Assembly (NCBI GenBank): GCA_017853235.1
Contig: JAFMJX010000002.1
Coordinates: 1-45,237 of the forward strand
DNA: 45,237 bases
Direction of reading: 5' to 3'
Origin: Chitinophagaceae bacterium
GTDB lineage: Bacteria > Bacteroidota > Bacteroidia > Chitinophagales > Chitinophagaceae
The translations under genes were made by a program, and so were the position numbers. Of this stretch, positions 1 to 9,265 are shown piece after piece. A model generated the notes under the pieces. It did no database searches, was not told the origin of the DNA, and was given only the letters and a program-made list of their open reading frames with translations. Every line of letters starts with the position of its first letter. Within the stretch, counting starts at the first letter, position 1.

Positions 1-1694
1 GTAAAATCCATTAATGTTTTAACATAATCAGGAGAAAAATTAAATGACAACCCTGCTGCGGTATACAATTCGGGTAAAGTTTTAGTACCTCCTAAACTTA
101 AAGCATGCATGTAATTTTCCAAAGCTTGTGTTGGATTTTTTTGATATTGCATCCACATACCAATCGCACCTAATTGTGCAATACCATATTCGATGTAATA
201 AAAAGGCACTTCAAATAAATGAAGTTGACGTTGCCAACCAATTGCTCGAAAATGGTCCAACCCAGTATAATCAATACTCTTGGTAGAAAATTCATTAGCA
301 ATTTTCACCCATGCATCTGTACGCTCTTGAATGCTATGTGTAGGATGCTCATATATCCAATGTTGAAATTTGTCAATGATGGCAATCCAAGGAAAAATAG
401 TAATGGTTCTTTCTAATTGGTGTTCCTTGGCACGTTGTAAGTCGGCGGGATGATCAAAAAATGATTGCCAATGATTCATCGTAAATAATTCCATTGACAT
501 ACTTGCCACTTCTGCAATTTCCATAGGATATTCTTTAAAAGCACTCAAGGATAAAGGATGTGCTAAAAAGGAATGAATGGCATGTCCTCCTTCATGAACC
601 ATCGTAGTCACATCACTCATTTGGCCAGCAGCATTCATAAAAATAAATGGGGCTCCGGATTCGGCTAAAGGACAATTATAGCCTCCTGGCGCTTTTCCTT
701 TTCTACTCTCTAAATCAAAATGTTTTAATTCATTCATCTTTTTTAAACAGTCAGCAAAAAATGGATTTAACTGCTCAAAACAACGCACTGTTTTTTCATA
801 TAAATCTTGGCCATTCGTAAAAGGACGTAATGGTAAAGTGCCAGCTGGCTCCGCTTCGGTATCCCATGGCTTTAAAGTATCTAATCCTAATTTTTGTTTT
901 TTACGTGCATAAATTTTATCAATGATAGGAAGTACATGAAGTTTTACTGCCTCATGAAATTGAAAACAATCCTCCTTGGTATAATCAAACCTGCCCAACT
1001 CCACAAATTTATAATCACGATAATTTTGAAATCCAGCATTTACAGCAATCTGATGTCTTTTTTCAATTAAGGAAGTAAATAAATCATGCATCGCTTGTTG
1101 ATCCTGTAAACGACGTTCTTGAATTTTCATATACACCGATGCTCTCTTAGCGCGGTCTTCGCTTTCCAAAAACTGTGCAGCTTGTTGTAAAGTATATTCT
1201 TTGTCATCCACTGTAATAGTCATTTTTCCAGCAATCGTTCCATATTGTTGTTGCAATACACTTAACTCTGCCTGAAGTGGAATATTTTCGGATCTAAAAA
1301 GTTCAATGCTTTTTTTGACAGATCTTAAATAAGTATAATATTCCTTTTCATCCAATTGAGCAGTGAAACTGCATTGCATCAATTTTTTATTGAGCGCATC
1401 TGCGTAGGGCTGAATTTTAGGCTGAATTTCCATGCAGAAAAAAGTAAAGGCAGCTTCTAAAGAGGCGTCCGTGGTATCACAAGTCATTTTAATTTGTCTC
1501 CAACAAGCATCTTCACTAATAAAGGCCTCCAGTTCACTCAAATCCTTCATCCATTGCTCCAATTCCTGCTTATCGGTGATGTCTCTTTCTAAAAGCGCTT
1601 TAAAGTAAGGTTCAAGGCTATCCCAATTGGTTAATACAAAGTCCTTTGGTAAAAAATGATGGGGTAACTTTTGAATGTCCGCAGTTCTGAGCAT
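1..1694 (-). CDS. M3 family oligoendopeptidase (oligoendopeptidase F-like), 3' end truncated by window edge
   Basis: Reverse-strand reading frame starts MLRTADIQKLPHHFLPKDFVLTNW at 1694 and stays open to position 1. It contains the zinc-peptidase motif MVHEGGHAIHSFLA (HExxH). Absent from the ORF track because it runs off the window. Confidence 0.9.
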   Translation of the reverse strand, partial: MLRTADIQKLPHHFLPKDFVLTNWDSLEPYFKALLERDITDKQELEQWMKDLSELEAFISEDACWRQIKMTCDTTDASLEAAFTFFCMEIQPKIQPYADALNKKLMQCSFTAQLDEKEYYTYLRSVKKSIELFRSENIPLQAELSVLQQQYGTIAGKMTITVDDKEYTLQQAAQFLESEDRAKRASVYMKIQERRLQDQQAMHDLFTSLIEKRHQIAVNAGFQNYRDYKFVELGRFDYTKEDCFQFHEAVKLHVLPIIDKIYARKKQKLGLDTLKPWDTEAEPAGTLPLRPFTNGQDLYEKTVRCFEQLNPFFADCLKKMNELKHFDLESRKGKAPGGYNCPLAESGAPFIFMNAAGQMSDVTTMVHEGGHAIHSFLAHPLSLSAFKEYPMEIAEVASMSMELFTMNHWQSFFDHPADLQRAKEHQLERTITIFPWIAIIDKFQHWIYEHPTHSIQERTDAWVKIANEFSTKSIDYTGLDHFRAIGWQRQLHLFEVPFYYIEYGIAQLGAIGMWMQYQKNPTQALENYMHALSLGGTKTLPELYTAAGLSFNFSPDYVKTLMDF

Positions 1695-1713
1695 AAGATG
1701 AAATTTTAAGTGG

Positions 1714-1721
1714 CAAATTTA
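1714..1721 (-). promoter_or_regulatory. Candidate Bacteroidota -7 element (TAAATTTG) for the oligopeptidase gene
   Basis: Matches TAnnTTTG on the minus strand about 20 nt before the ATG; no good -33 TTTG seen. Confidence 0.4.
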
Positions 1722-1752
1722 CTACTTTTACACACTTTAATACGTTAAAAAA

Positions 1753-3585
1753 GTGTCCGATACCATTCAAATTCTTCCCGACCACATAGCCAATCAAATT
1801 GCCGCAGGCGAGGTGATTCAAAGGCCGGCGAGTGCCGTTAAGGAATTGATGGAAAATGCAGTTGATGCTGGCGCTACCGAAGTTAAGTTAATTGTGAATG
1901 ATGCCGGAAAATCGCTCATTCAAGTCATTGATAATGGAAAGGGGATGAGTCCCTCAGATGCTCAAAATGCATTTGGTCGTCATGCTACAAGTAAAATTAG
2001 AAGTATTGAGGATTTGTTTCAAATTAGATCCATGGGTTTTAGAGGAGAAGCTTTGGCTTCCATTGCAGCTGTTGCTCAAGTGACTTTAAAAACAAAAACT
2101 GCCAAGGATGAATTGGGCACAATGGTTGAAATTGAAAACAGTAAAGTCATCTCCACTAGTGCGGTGGCACATGCACAAGGAACAAACATTGCGATGAAAA
2201 ATTTATTTTTCAATGTGCCTGCAAGACGTAATTTTTTAAAAAGCAATTCCGCCGAACTCAAACATATTATTGAAGAATTCACAAGAGTCGCACTTGCTTT
2301 CCCTGAAGTATTTTTTAGCTTAACCAGCAATGGTCAAGATGTATACCATTGGGAAGGGGGAAGTTTTAAACAAAGAGCAATTCAAGTTTTAGGCAATAGC
2401 TATCAAACCAAATTAGTTGCGGTAGGAGAAAAAACAGATTACTTAACAGTATCTGGATTTGTAGGTAAGCCCGAAACTGCACGTAAAACAAGAAGTGATC
2501 AATATTTTTTTGTAAATCGTCGTTTTATTAAAAGTGCCTACTTGCATCATGCAGTAGCCAACGCTTTTGACGGACTTATTCCAAAAGACAGTTATCCAAG
2601 TTATATTTTATACATTGATGTAGATCCTGCACAAGTGGATATAAACGTGCATCCTACAAAACAGGAAATAAAATTTGAAGACGACAAAATAATATACGCT
2701 TTTGTTCAAGCTGCTGTGAAACATGCCTTAGCTCAATTTAGTATTGCTCCTTCACTTGATTTTTCCTTAGATGCGAATATTCAACAATTAGACGCAATAC
2801 AAAAACCATTTACAGATCAACAAGTACAAGACACCTCAAAAAAATCATTATATACTGGGTTTACACAAAAAAATCAAGCACATTTTATTCCCTCATCTGA
2901 AAATACAGGGAACCCTGACTGGAAAAATTTTTTTACAGATATCCCTAAAGCCGAAGAAAATTTTATTGTGAAACCTTCTTCCATGGGATTGTATAAAGAA
3001 GATGATGGATTGGCTGTCATTGAAGATGCTACCCTACTTCAATTGCATCATACTTATATTATTGCACCTACACAAAGTGGTTGTGTAATTATTCATCAGC
3101 AATTAGCCCATGAGCGAGTGTTGTATGAAAAATATCAAAAAGCAACAAGTCATCCACATGCCACACAAAAAAGCTTATTTCCTGTAGTACTAGAATTAAA
3201 TCCAAGCGATGCCATTTTACTTTCTGAAATGTTGGAAGACTTGGCATTGATTGGATACGAAATTGAAGCATTTGGATCCAATAGTTTTATCATTCAAGGA
3301 ATTCCAGCAGATGTCATTTCAGGAAATGAAAAAAATGCAATTGAATTATTGCTAGAGCAATTCAAGCACTTTAGTAATGAAGTGAAGTATAGTAAAAGAG
3401 AGAAATTAATTCGTTGCTTAGCACGTCAAATGGCTATTAAAGCAGGGCAAGCATTAAGTCAAAAGGAAATGCATGCTATTATTGAACAATTAAGTCAATG
3501 CGATATACCCAATATCACAGCTTCTGGTGCCCCCACTTATATTGAATTAAAGGAATCTTACCTAGATGGATTGTTTAGCAAATAA
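1753..3585 (+). CDS. mutL: DNA mismatch repair protein MutL (GTG start)
   Basis: N-terminal GHKL ATPase motifs: IANQIAAGEVIQRPASAVKELMENAVDAGA, DNGKGM, GFRGEALASIA. C-terminal dimerisation domain present. Confidence 0.97.
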   Translation: MSDTIQILPDHIANQIAAGEVIQRPASAVKELMENAVDAGATEVKLIVNDAGKSLIQVIDNGKGMSPSDAQNAFGRHATSKIRSIEDLFQIRSMGFRGEALASIAAVAQVTLKTKTAKDELGTMVEIENSKVISTSAVAHAQGTNIAMKNLFFNVPARRNFLKSNSAELKHIIEEFTRVALAFPEVFFSLTSNGQDVYHWEGGSFKQRAIQVLGNSYQTKLVAVGEKTDYLTVSGFVGKPETARKTRSDQYFFVNRRFIKSAYLHHAVANAFDGLIPKDSYPSYILYIDVDPAQVDINVHPTKQEIKFEDDKIIYAFVQAAVKHALAQFSIAPSLDFSLDANIQQLDAIQKPFTDQQVQDTSKKSLYTGFTQKNQAHFIPSSENTGNPDWKNFFTDIPKAEENFIVKPSSMGLYKEDDGLAVIEDATLLQLHHTYIIAPTQSGCVIIHQQLAHERVLYEKYQKATSHPHATQKSLFPVVLELNPSDAILLSEMLEDLALIGYEIEAFGSNSFIIQGIPADVISGNEKNAIELLLEQFKHFSNEVKYSKREKLIRCLARQMAIKAGQALSQKEMHAIIEQLSQCDIPNITASGAPTYIELKESYLDGLFSK

Positions 3586-3587
3586 GT

Positions 3588-3611
3588 CTAATGAATACAT
3601 TAGTTGATTTT
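3588..3611 (+). terminator. Weak candidate terminator after mutL
   Basis: CTAATG-AATA-CATTAG hairpin followed by TTGATTTTT. Confidence 0.4.
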
Positions 3612-3655
3612 TGCGCACCAAACGATCAAACGATTAACCTATTTGATGGAGATTA

Positions 3656-4969
3656 TTAATTTCTTTTTGCCACTTCTGTCAAATAAGCTTCCACTGCTTT
3701 ACGAACACCAGCACTTGATGGGCTCATATGATTAGAAACAAGTACCGAAAAATATAATTTTTGTTTCTTTTGTGTAAATATGAAACCACTTAAAGCAATC
3801 TGTCCTCCTAAACTTCCTGTCTTAGCATGTATTTCACCAGGAAAATTTTTATAATAACTTGCTAAAGTACCTTCCCCTCCTCTTTCAAAAATTGAAGTAA
3901 CTCTTGCTTCTCCAAATTGATCTTGCATCTTTTTTAAAATGGCAACATAATTTTGTGGTGTATTTAAATTATATCTGCTTAATCCACTGCCGTCTGCCCA
4001 ACGCATTTTTTGTGGTAAGCCAGCAAAGTCAGATTTTAAAATGGTATCAATAATGAGCCCATCATCCATTTTGCCTAAGACTTGTTCACTAGCCATAAGC
4101 AATACTTGTTCTGCAAAAAAATTATCACTTCGGCGCATCATGATCTTTAATAAAGAATCGGTAGGTACCGTTTTCACAAGATGGGATTTGGCTAATATGG
4201 GATATGAAATATTTTGAATATCTATTTTAGTTGATAAAGTATCATTCAATAACAAAACAGGTAAATTGGCATTATAGTAATTGACATCAAATGGAACTTG
4301 AAAATACTTAGCAGTATTTTTTTGGTTTGTTGTAAAAAAGAAATTACCCACCTGTTTGCGAGTCCATTGTTTTTGATAGGCAGCATCCATTTCCTTAATT
4401 CCTTTAAAAAAATAGGAAGGTCGTGTTTGAACATTTCCATTGGAACTATAAAAATGTACTACGTTACCATAAATAGGCATGCGAGATCTTTGTGGCTGAT
4501 AATCTTCGGCGTAATCATTCCAAGCCCATCCATCCCCAAATGCGTCAAAATGGTCTGCAATATTTTGATATTGAACCACTACCGTTTTTTTTGTTTGACG
4601 AATTAAATCCAATATTGGTTGGTAGGTAAAATCGGGATGTAAAAAACTAGGGTCTCCTTTTGGTAATAAAAATAAAGTGTCCTGATTTTCTGCCACACCC
4701 CAACCAGGTAAAGAATCGCCTAAAAAACGCAAACCCACATAAGTCGCTAAAATTTTAGTATTACTTGCGGGGGTAAAATAGTGATCACTTTGGTATTGAT
4801 TTACCCATTGTTGTTTGCTGTCATTGAACACTGCAATACCAACATGGGCTCCTTGTAACGCATTGGAATGCAATAATGTTTTTTGCGCTTTTTGAATACC
4901 ACAAGCACTTGCAAAAAACAAAGCCGCCGTTAAAATAATGTAATTAGGAATAAATTGTTGATTGAACAC
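3656..4969 (-). CDS. dacB: D-alanyl-D-alanine carboxypeptidase / PBP4-type (peptidase S13)
   Basis: SxxK-like TPASNTKILAT, SDN-type RRSDNFFAEQ, KTG motif HAKTGSLGG, lipoprotein-like N-terminus. Track start is 4996; the GTG at 4969, overlapping the upstream TAG stop by 1 nt, is more plausible. Confidence 0.85.
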   Translation of the reverse strand: MFNQQFIPNYIILTAALFFASACGIQKAQKTLLHSNALQGAHVGIAVFNDSKQQWVNQYQSDHYFTPASNTKILATYVGLRFLGDSLPGWGVAENQDTLFLLPKGDPSFLHPDFTYQPILDLIRQTKKTVVVQYQNIADHFDAFGDGWAWNDYAEDYQPQRSRMPIYGNVVHFYSSNGNVQTRPSYFFKGIKEMDAAYQKQWTRKQVGNFFFTTNQKNTAKYFQVPFDVNYYNANLPVLLLNDTLSTKIDIQNISYPILAKSHLVKTVPTDSLLKIMMRRSDNFFAEQVLLMASEQVLGKMDDGLIIDTILKSDFAGLPQKMRWADGSGLSRYNLNTPQNYVAILKKMQDQFGEARVTSIFERGGEGTLASYYKNFPGEIHAKTGSLGGQIALSGFIFTQKKQKLYFSVLVSNHMSPSSAGVRKAVEAYLTEVAKRN

Positions 4970-6102
4970 TATTCTCTTTCTAAAGCCCTTAACCATCTTT
5001 CTGGAATTTCGTTATTGGAAGCTACTAAATAATCTTTATAACTACAAGGACTCCACTCGTTATTATGCAATTGCATCCACCATCTGCCTGTACTTTTACT
5101 TTGCAAAAAGTGAGTTTCAATATCTGAAAAAGCAATATGAAATTCTTTAAAACGGTCTGTGTCAGATAAAGGCGATTCCTTCTTTCCTTTTTGAACGCCA
5201 TCTATAATGTACCAAATCATTTGGGCCATTTGTACCGCCGTCATGCCATGTACATCCAATTCGGCTTGGTATCCAAAAAGTCCAATGGTGCTGGTTTTCC
5301 AGCTCATTCCAGCATATTGCATCAACACACAAGCTTCTTCGCCATTAAAACCATTAGGTGTTATTAAATTAGCGGGTGCTTGTGCATTTTGAATTGCACT
5401 AATATCAAAACTTACGATATGACTATCTCTTATAGCTGGTTCCATTTCTTCAATACTTTCTCTCACTTTTCCTAATCTAAAACAATCAAATCGAAGCTTA
5501 TCAATTGTTTCTAACATATGAGGATGCATGAAATAACTTTGGAATCCAATATGACAATAATGATTTAAATGATTAGGCAAGCCAGTAAAAAGTTCTTCTA
5601 AAAAATGATCTGATGGCAATCTGGCTTCTAAGTCTAAATCAATTTTAGCATCCACCACTGCAGCATTTACTAAAGTGGGGATAGAAGTATAAGCATGGTA
5701 TTGCGCCAAGGTTAAATCATGTGACCCGCCAATAATAACAATTTTTTTGTTTTGTAAAAGGAGTTCAGAAATGACCGTCCTGAGAGCTGCATAACTATCT
5801 TGAATAGATTGCCCAATTTTTACATTCCCAATATCCGCAATAGTGACTTGTGCATGCCAGTAGTATAAATTGTATAAAGCTGTTCGGATGGCATTGGCGG
5901 CTACATGCCCATTGAGTGCAAATCCTGCACCACGACATTCCCCGGCACCAATAATTACAATATCAGCCTCTGAAATATCAGGAAGAGTCCCTTCATTCAC
6001 CTTGATATGCTTCCCTAATTGCGTATCTCGATAGCCTTCATCCAAGGATATTTGAGCTAAATTAATAGGTGTAAGAAAATCTTGTATGGTACTTAATGAC
6101 AT
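4969..6102 (-). CDS. Arginase/agmatinase/formimidoylglutamase-fold protein with altered metal-ligand motifs
   Basis: GGSHDLTLAQ, VDAKIDLD and SFDISAIQNAQAPA correspond to the ureohydrolase GGDHS, DAHxD and SxDxDxxDPxxAP motifs. Confidence 0.8.
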   Translation of the reverse strand: MSLSTIQDFLTPINLAQISLDEGYRDTQLGKHIKVNEGTLPDISEADIVIIGAGECRGAGFALNGHVAANAIRTALYNLYYWHAQVTIADIGNVKIGQSIQDSYAALRTVISELLLQNKKIVIIGGSHDLTLAQYHAYTSIPTLVNAAVVDAKIDLDLEARLPSDHFLEELFTGLPNHLNHYCHIGFQSYFMHPHMLETIDKLRFDCFRLGKVRESIEEMEPAIRDSHIVSFDISAIQNAQAPANLITPNGFNGEEACVLMQYAGMSWKTSTIGLFGYQAELDVHGMTAVQMAQMIWYIIDGVQKGKKESPLSDTDRFKEFHIAFSDIETHFLQSKSTGRWWMQLHNNEWSPCSYKDYLVASNNEIPERWLRALERE

Positions 6103-6106
6103 TGAA

Positions 6107-6122
6107 CAGGTTTATCTACCTG
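6107..6122 (-). other. Small hairpin in 5' UTR of the arginase-fold gene
   Basis: Inverted repeat CAGGT-TTATCT-ACCTG 5-20 nt upstream of the ATG at 6102. Confidence 0.35.
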
Positions 6123-6140
6123 AAATAACGACTAAATTGC

Positions 6141-6164
6141 AAAAAGATTGCCCTAAAAAGGGGC
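6141..6164 (-). terminator. Weak candidate terminator after the response regulator gene
   Basis: Minus strand GCCC-CTTTTTA-GGGC followed by AATCTTTTTGC; overlaps the stop codon. Confidence 0.35.
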
Positions 6165-6868
6165 TAATCCTGAAATTTATAGCCTACCCCCCTAATGGAA
6201 ATGAAATGAACTGGATTTTTGGGGTCTTGCTCGAAATATTTTCTAAAATTCAATATAAAATTATCAATCGTTCGCGTATTTGGGAACACATTATACCCCC
6301 AAACAGTTTGCAAAATTCTTTCTCTAGTGATGATTGTGTTTTTATTTTCAATTAATAATTTTAAAAGCATTCCTTCCTTTTTGGTTAAAGTAATGGCCAC
6401 GCCAAGATGAGATGTTGCTTCTAATAATTTGAAATAAACAGTATTGCTTCCAAAACGATATTGATCCAATGCAGCAGGTGCAGTATTTGATTGAGTAGAT
6501 TTTTGAATCAGTTTACCCACTCTTAATAAAAGTTCTTCTAAATTAAATGGTTTAGTTAAATAATCGTCGGCCCCAAGTTTGAGTCCTTGCACTCTATTCA
6601 AACTTGTATTTTTTGCACTCAATACCAAAATGGGGGTTTCATTGTTATTTAAGCGAACCGTTTCGATAATGGAGAAGCCATCTAAACCAGGAAGCATGAC
6701 ATCTAAAATAATTAAATCAAAATGACTGTGTTGAATTAGCTGTAAGGCCTTAGGGCCTTCAAATGCAGATGTTACATCATAGCCTTCCATTTCTAAATTC
6801 AACTTAAGGGCTTCATGTAAATGAAGTTCATCCTCTACCAATAATATGTTGGGTTGATAATCGCTCAT
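6164..6868 (-). CDS. OmpR/PhoB-family response regulator transcription factor
   Basis: Receiver domain (LLVEDE, LIILDVMLPGLDG, KLGADDYLTKPF) and C-terminal winged helix (RTIDNFILNFRKYFE, ISIRGVGYKF). Confidence 0.95.
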   Translation of the reverse strand: MSDYQPNILLVEDELHLHEALKLNLEMEGYDVTSAFEGPKALQLIQHSHFDLIILDVMLPGLDGFSIIETVRLNNNETPILVLSAKNTSLNRVQGLKLGADDYLTKPFNLEELLLRVGKLIQKSTQSNTAPAALDQYRFGSNTVYFKLLEATSHLGVAITLTKKEGMLLKLLIENKNTIITRERILQTVWGYNVFPNTRTIDNFILNFRKYFEQDPKNPVHFISIRGVGYKFQD

Positions 6869-7848
6869 CCTATTGGAAATTTGATCGTAAAAACAGAACC
6901 TACCGGTACATGATCGCTTATTTTGATAGTAGCTCCATGAAAATCAGCTATTTTTTTACATAAAAAAAGTCCTAAACCAGTTCCCTTTGAAGTACGTGTA
7001 TTTTCCTCGCCCATTCGGTAAAATTTTTCAAATACTTTTTCTCTTTCTTCAACAGGAATACCTGCACCTTCATCAGCTACCTCCAAAATATGCGATTGCG
7101 AATTTGAATACACTCTTAAAGTGATGGGCTGTGTGAGTGGGGAATATTTATGCGCATTGTCTAATAAATTATTAATCAATAGCTGTATTAATATAGTTTC
7201 TCCTTTAATAGGTAGGACTTCATTACAAGTATACTCAATCAACCTATCAGGGTATCTTTCTTTAAATGAACCAATAGCTTGCATTGCTATGGCAGCAATA
7301 TCAATAATTTGTTTTTCTGATTCGTATTTTCCCATATCTAGCTGAGAAGCTAATAAAATATTATTACAAAGGGTATCTAATCTTTTAGTTTCCTTTAAAG
7401 TGTTTTCAATGAGTTTTTTTTGTTGCGCAGGTTCCAAATCGCGTTTTAATAAAGTTTCAATATTTAACTGAGTGACAGCAATTGGTGTTTTTAATTCGTG
7501 TGTCACCGCCATCATAAAATTTTGCTGTTGGTTAGAATACTTTAATTGTTTTAACAAGGATCGATATACATAGAGCGCTCCTACTAAAAATAAAAATAAA
7601 AAAGTAATGCCTTCCCCTAAATATTGCTTTGTTTTGCGTGATTCAAAGTTTTCAATGCTCTTTACTTTTGCATACAAGGCAGGATCATTCAAGGATATTG
7701 ATTGAAATTTAATATTAGCTATTTCGGAATTTTGTTTTTCTAAGGATACATACCACCATATAAATGCAGCCACCATATAGGTCAAGAAAATCCAATAAAT
7801 AAAATTGACAAACTTTAACTTATTAAAGTTGAAATATTTATTTTTCAT
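6865..7848 (-). CDS. Membrane sensor histidine kinase
   Basis: H-box FMMAVTHELKTPIAV; N/G boxes LLINNLLDNAHKYS, VADEGAGIP, GTGLGLFLCKKI. ATGA overlap with the response regulator. Confidence 0.95.
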   Translation of the reverse strand: MKNKYFNFNKLKFVNFIYWIFLTYMVAAFIWWYVSLEKQNSEIANIKFQSISLNDPALYAKVKSIENFESRKTKQYLGEGITFLFLFLVGALYVYRSLLKQLKYSNQQQNFMMAVTHELKTPIAVTQLNIETLLKRDLEPAQQKKLIENTLKETKRLDTLCNNILLASQLDMGKYESEKQIIDIAAIAMQAIGSFKERYPDRLIEYTCNEVLPIKGETILIQLLINNLLDNAHKYSPLTQPITLRVYSNSQSHILEVADEGAGIPVEEREKVFEKFYRMGEENTRTSKGTGLGLFLCKKIADFHGATIKISDHVPVGSVFTIKFPIG

Positions 7849-8339
7849 GGCTGCACTTTTTCCACACGAATGCCTGTAGCCAAAACCCCCATCAATGGAT
7901 CTTCCCGCATGGTGTGTTGAAGACTAAAATGATAGGTTCCCCATTTCAATTTGGTTGGTATGGCGTTAATAGGAATACGTTGATCAAAAATATCATCCAT
8001 CCCTACGCCCAACCATCCTTTTTGATCATCGGCCAATTGTAAGTTGAGTGTTTGTTTAACAGCACTATCCTTCGGGGATTGCGTTGTAAATTCTACCCAA
8101 ATATTTTTATATCGATACGCGTTATGATGTCTTATTACAAAAAATATTTTATATGAAGCATTGGTATCTGTTATGGCAAAATCATACTTATTAATTTGTT
8201 GAGAGGACCACTCATGCGTGGGGTAGATGGTGTTTTGCTCATATAATTTAATAGGTTCGCAACCAGCTATGATTAATAACATTAAAATAATACCCACCCC
8301 ATTATAAATAAATTTTTTCCAAAACATCTTACAAAACAT
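7845..8339 (-). CDS. gldH: Gliding motility lipoprotein GldH
   Basis: Lipobox-like IIAGCEPI and GldH-like body (YDFAITDTNASYKIFFVIRHHNAYRYKNIWV ... DDIFDQRIPI ... FSLQHTMREDPL). Start may be the internal ATG at 8327. Confidence 0.8.
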   Translation of the reverse strand: MFCKMFWKKFIYNGVGIILMLLIIAGCEPIKLYEQNTIYPTHEWSSQQINKYDFAITDTNASYKIFFVIRHHNAYRYKNIWVEFTTQSPKDSAVKQTLNLQLADDQKGWLGVGMDDIFDQRIPINAIPTKLKWGTYHFSLQHTMREDPLMGVLATGIRVEKVQP

Positions 8340-9204
8340 TTAGTATTTGTTCTTTTGCTTTTTCTAATTCATCTTTCATTAAAATTACGGCCTTTTGAAT
8401 AGCCACATCATTGGCTTTAGACCCAGTAGTATTTATTTCGCGTCCAATTTCTTGCAATACAAATGATAATTTTTTTCCTTTGCATGGGTCCGACTCATTC
8501 ATGATTGTCTTGAAATAAGTACAATGATTTTTAAGTCTAACGCGTTCTTCAGAAATATCAATTTTTTCGATGTAATAAATCAATTCTTGTTCCAATCTGT
8601 TGGTATCGTATTTATCTGTGCCCACATATTGTTCTAATAATTTAACCAAACCTTCCTTTATTTTATCCCTACGATTTGGTTCCAATTTTTCGACGATTAC
8701 TTGTTGTGCTTCGATTGCTTCTATTTTCTCTAACAAATCTTTTTCGATGGACTTGCCTTCTTCTTTACGATGGGCAGTTAAATGTTGAATGGCTTGTTGT
8801 AATAAACTTAAAACAGATGCCCATTCTTCCTCAGATAATACTTCATTACTAGAGGAAACTACATCTGGCATTTTTAATAAAGTGCTTAAAATGTTGTCTT
8901 TTTCAATACCTAACTCATTGGCTAATTCAATGATGGGTTGGTAATAAGATTTAGCTAATTCTTTATTTACGCTCACCGGCTTGGACGCTCCATTGGATTT
9001 AATTGAAATATTACACTCCACACTTCCTCTAAATAACTCTTCATTTAGTTTATTACGAATTTCCACTTCATAAGGCTTTAATAAAGAAGGCATATTAAGC
9101 CTCACATCAAACTGTTTCCCATTTAAGGACTTCACTTCAATTAAGAAAGTTTTGTCCTTATAAGTGGCCTCAGCCCTCCCATAACCCGTCATTGAGTAAA
9201 TCAT
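8329..9204 (-). CDS. yicC: YicC family protein (YicC/YloC-like endoribonuclease)
   Basis: MIYSMTGYGRAEATYKDKTFLIEVKSLNGKQFDVRLNMP N-terminus and LSFVLQEIGREINTTGSKAND C-terminus are characteristic. Confidence 0.95.
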   Translation of the reverse strand: MIYSMTGYGRAEATYKDKTFLIEVKSLNGKQFDVRLNMPSLLKPYEVEIRNKLNEELFRGSVECNISIKSNGASKPVSVNKELAKSYYQPIIELANELGIEKDNILSTLLKMPDVVSSSNEVLSEEEWASVLSLLQQAIQHLTAHRKEEGKSIEKDLLEKIEAIEAQQVIVEKLEPNRRDKIKEGLVKLLEQYVGTDKYDTNRLEQELIYYIEKIDISEERVRLKNHCTYFKTIMNESDPCKGKKLSFVLQEIGREINTTGSKANDVAIQKAVILMKDELEKAKEQILNVL

Positions 9205-9265
9205 AATAAACCCTTTTTAAATAGTGTGTAAAGGTATTAAAATTATAGGCAAGGGCATTCGTTTT

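Noticed and set aside
219-416. + strand 65-aa ORF
   Set aside because: Antisense to the truncated oligoendopeptidase F gene, which has clear protein homology features.
4298-4606. + strand 102-aa ORF antisense to dacB
   Set aside because: No recognisable domain; complementary to a strongly supported coding region.
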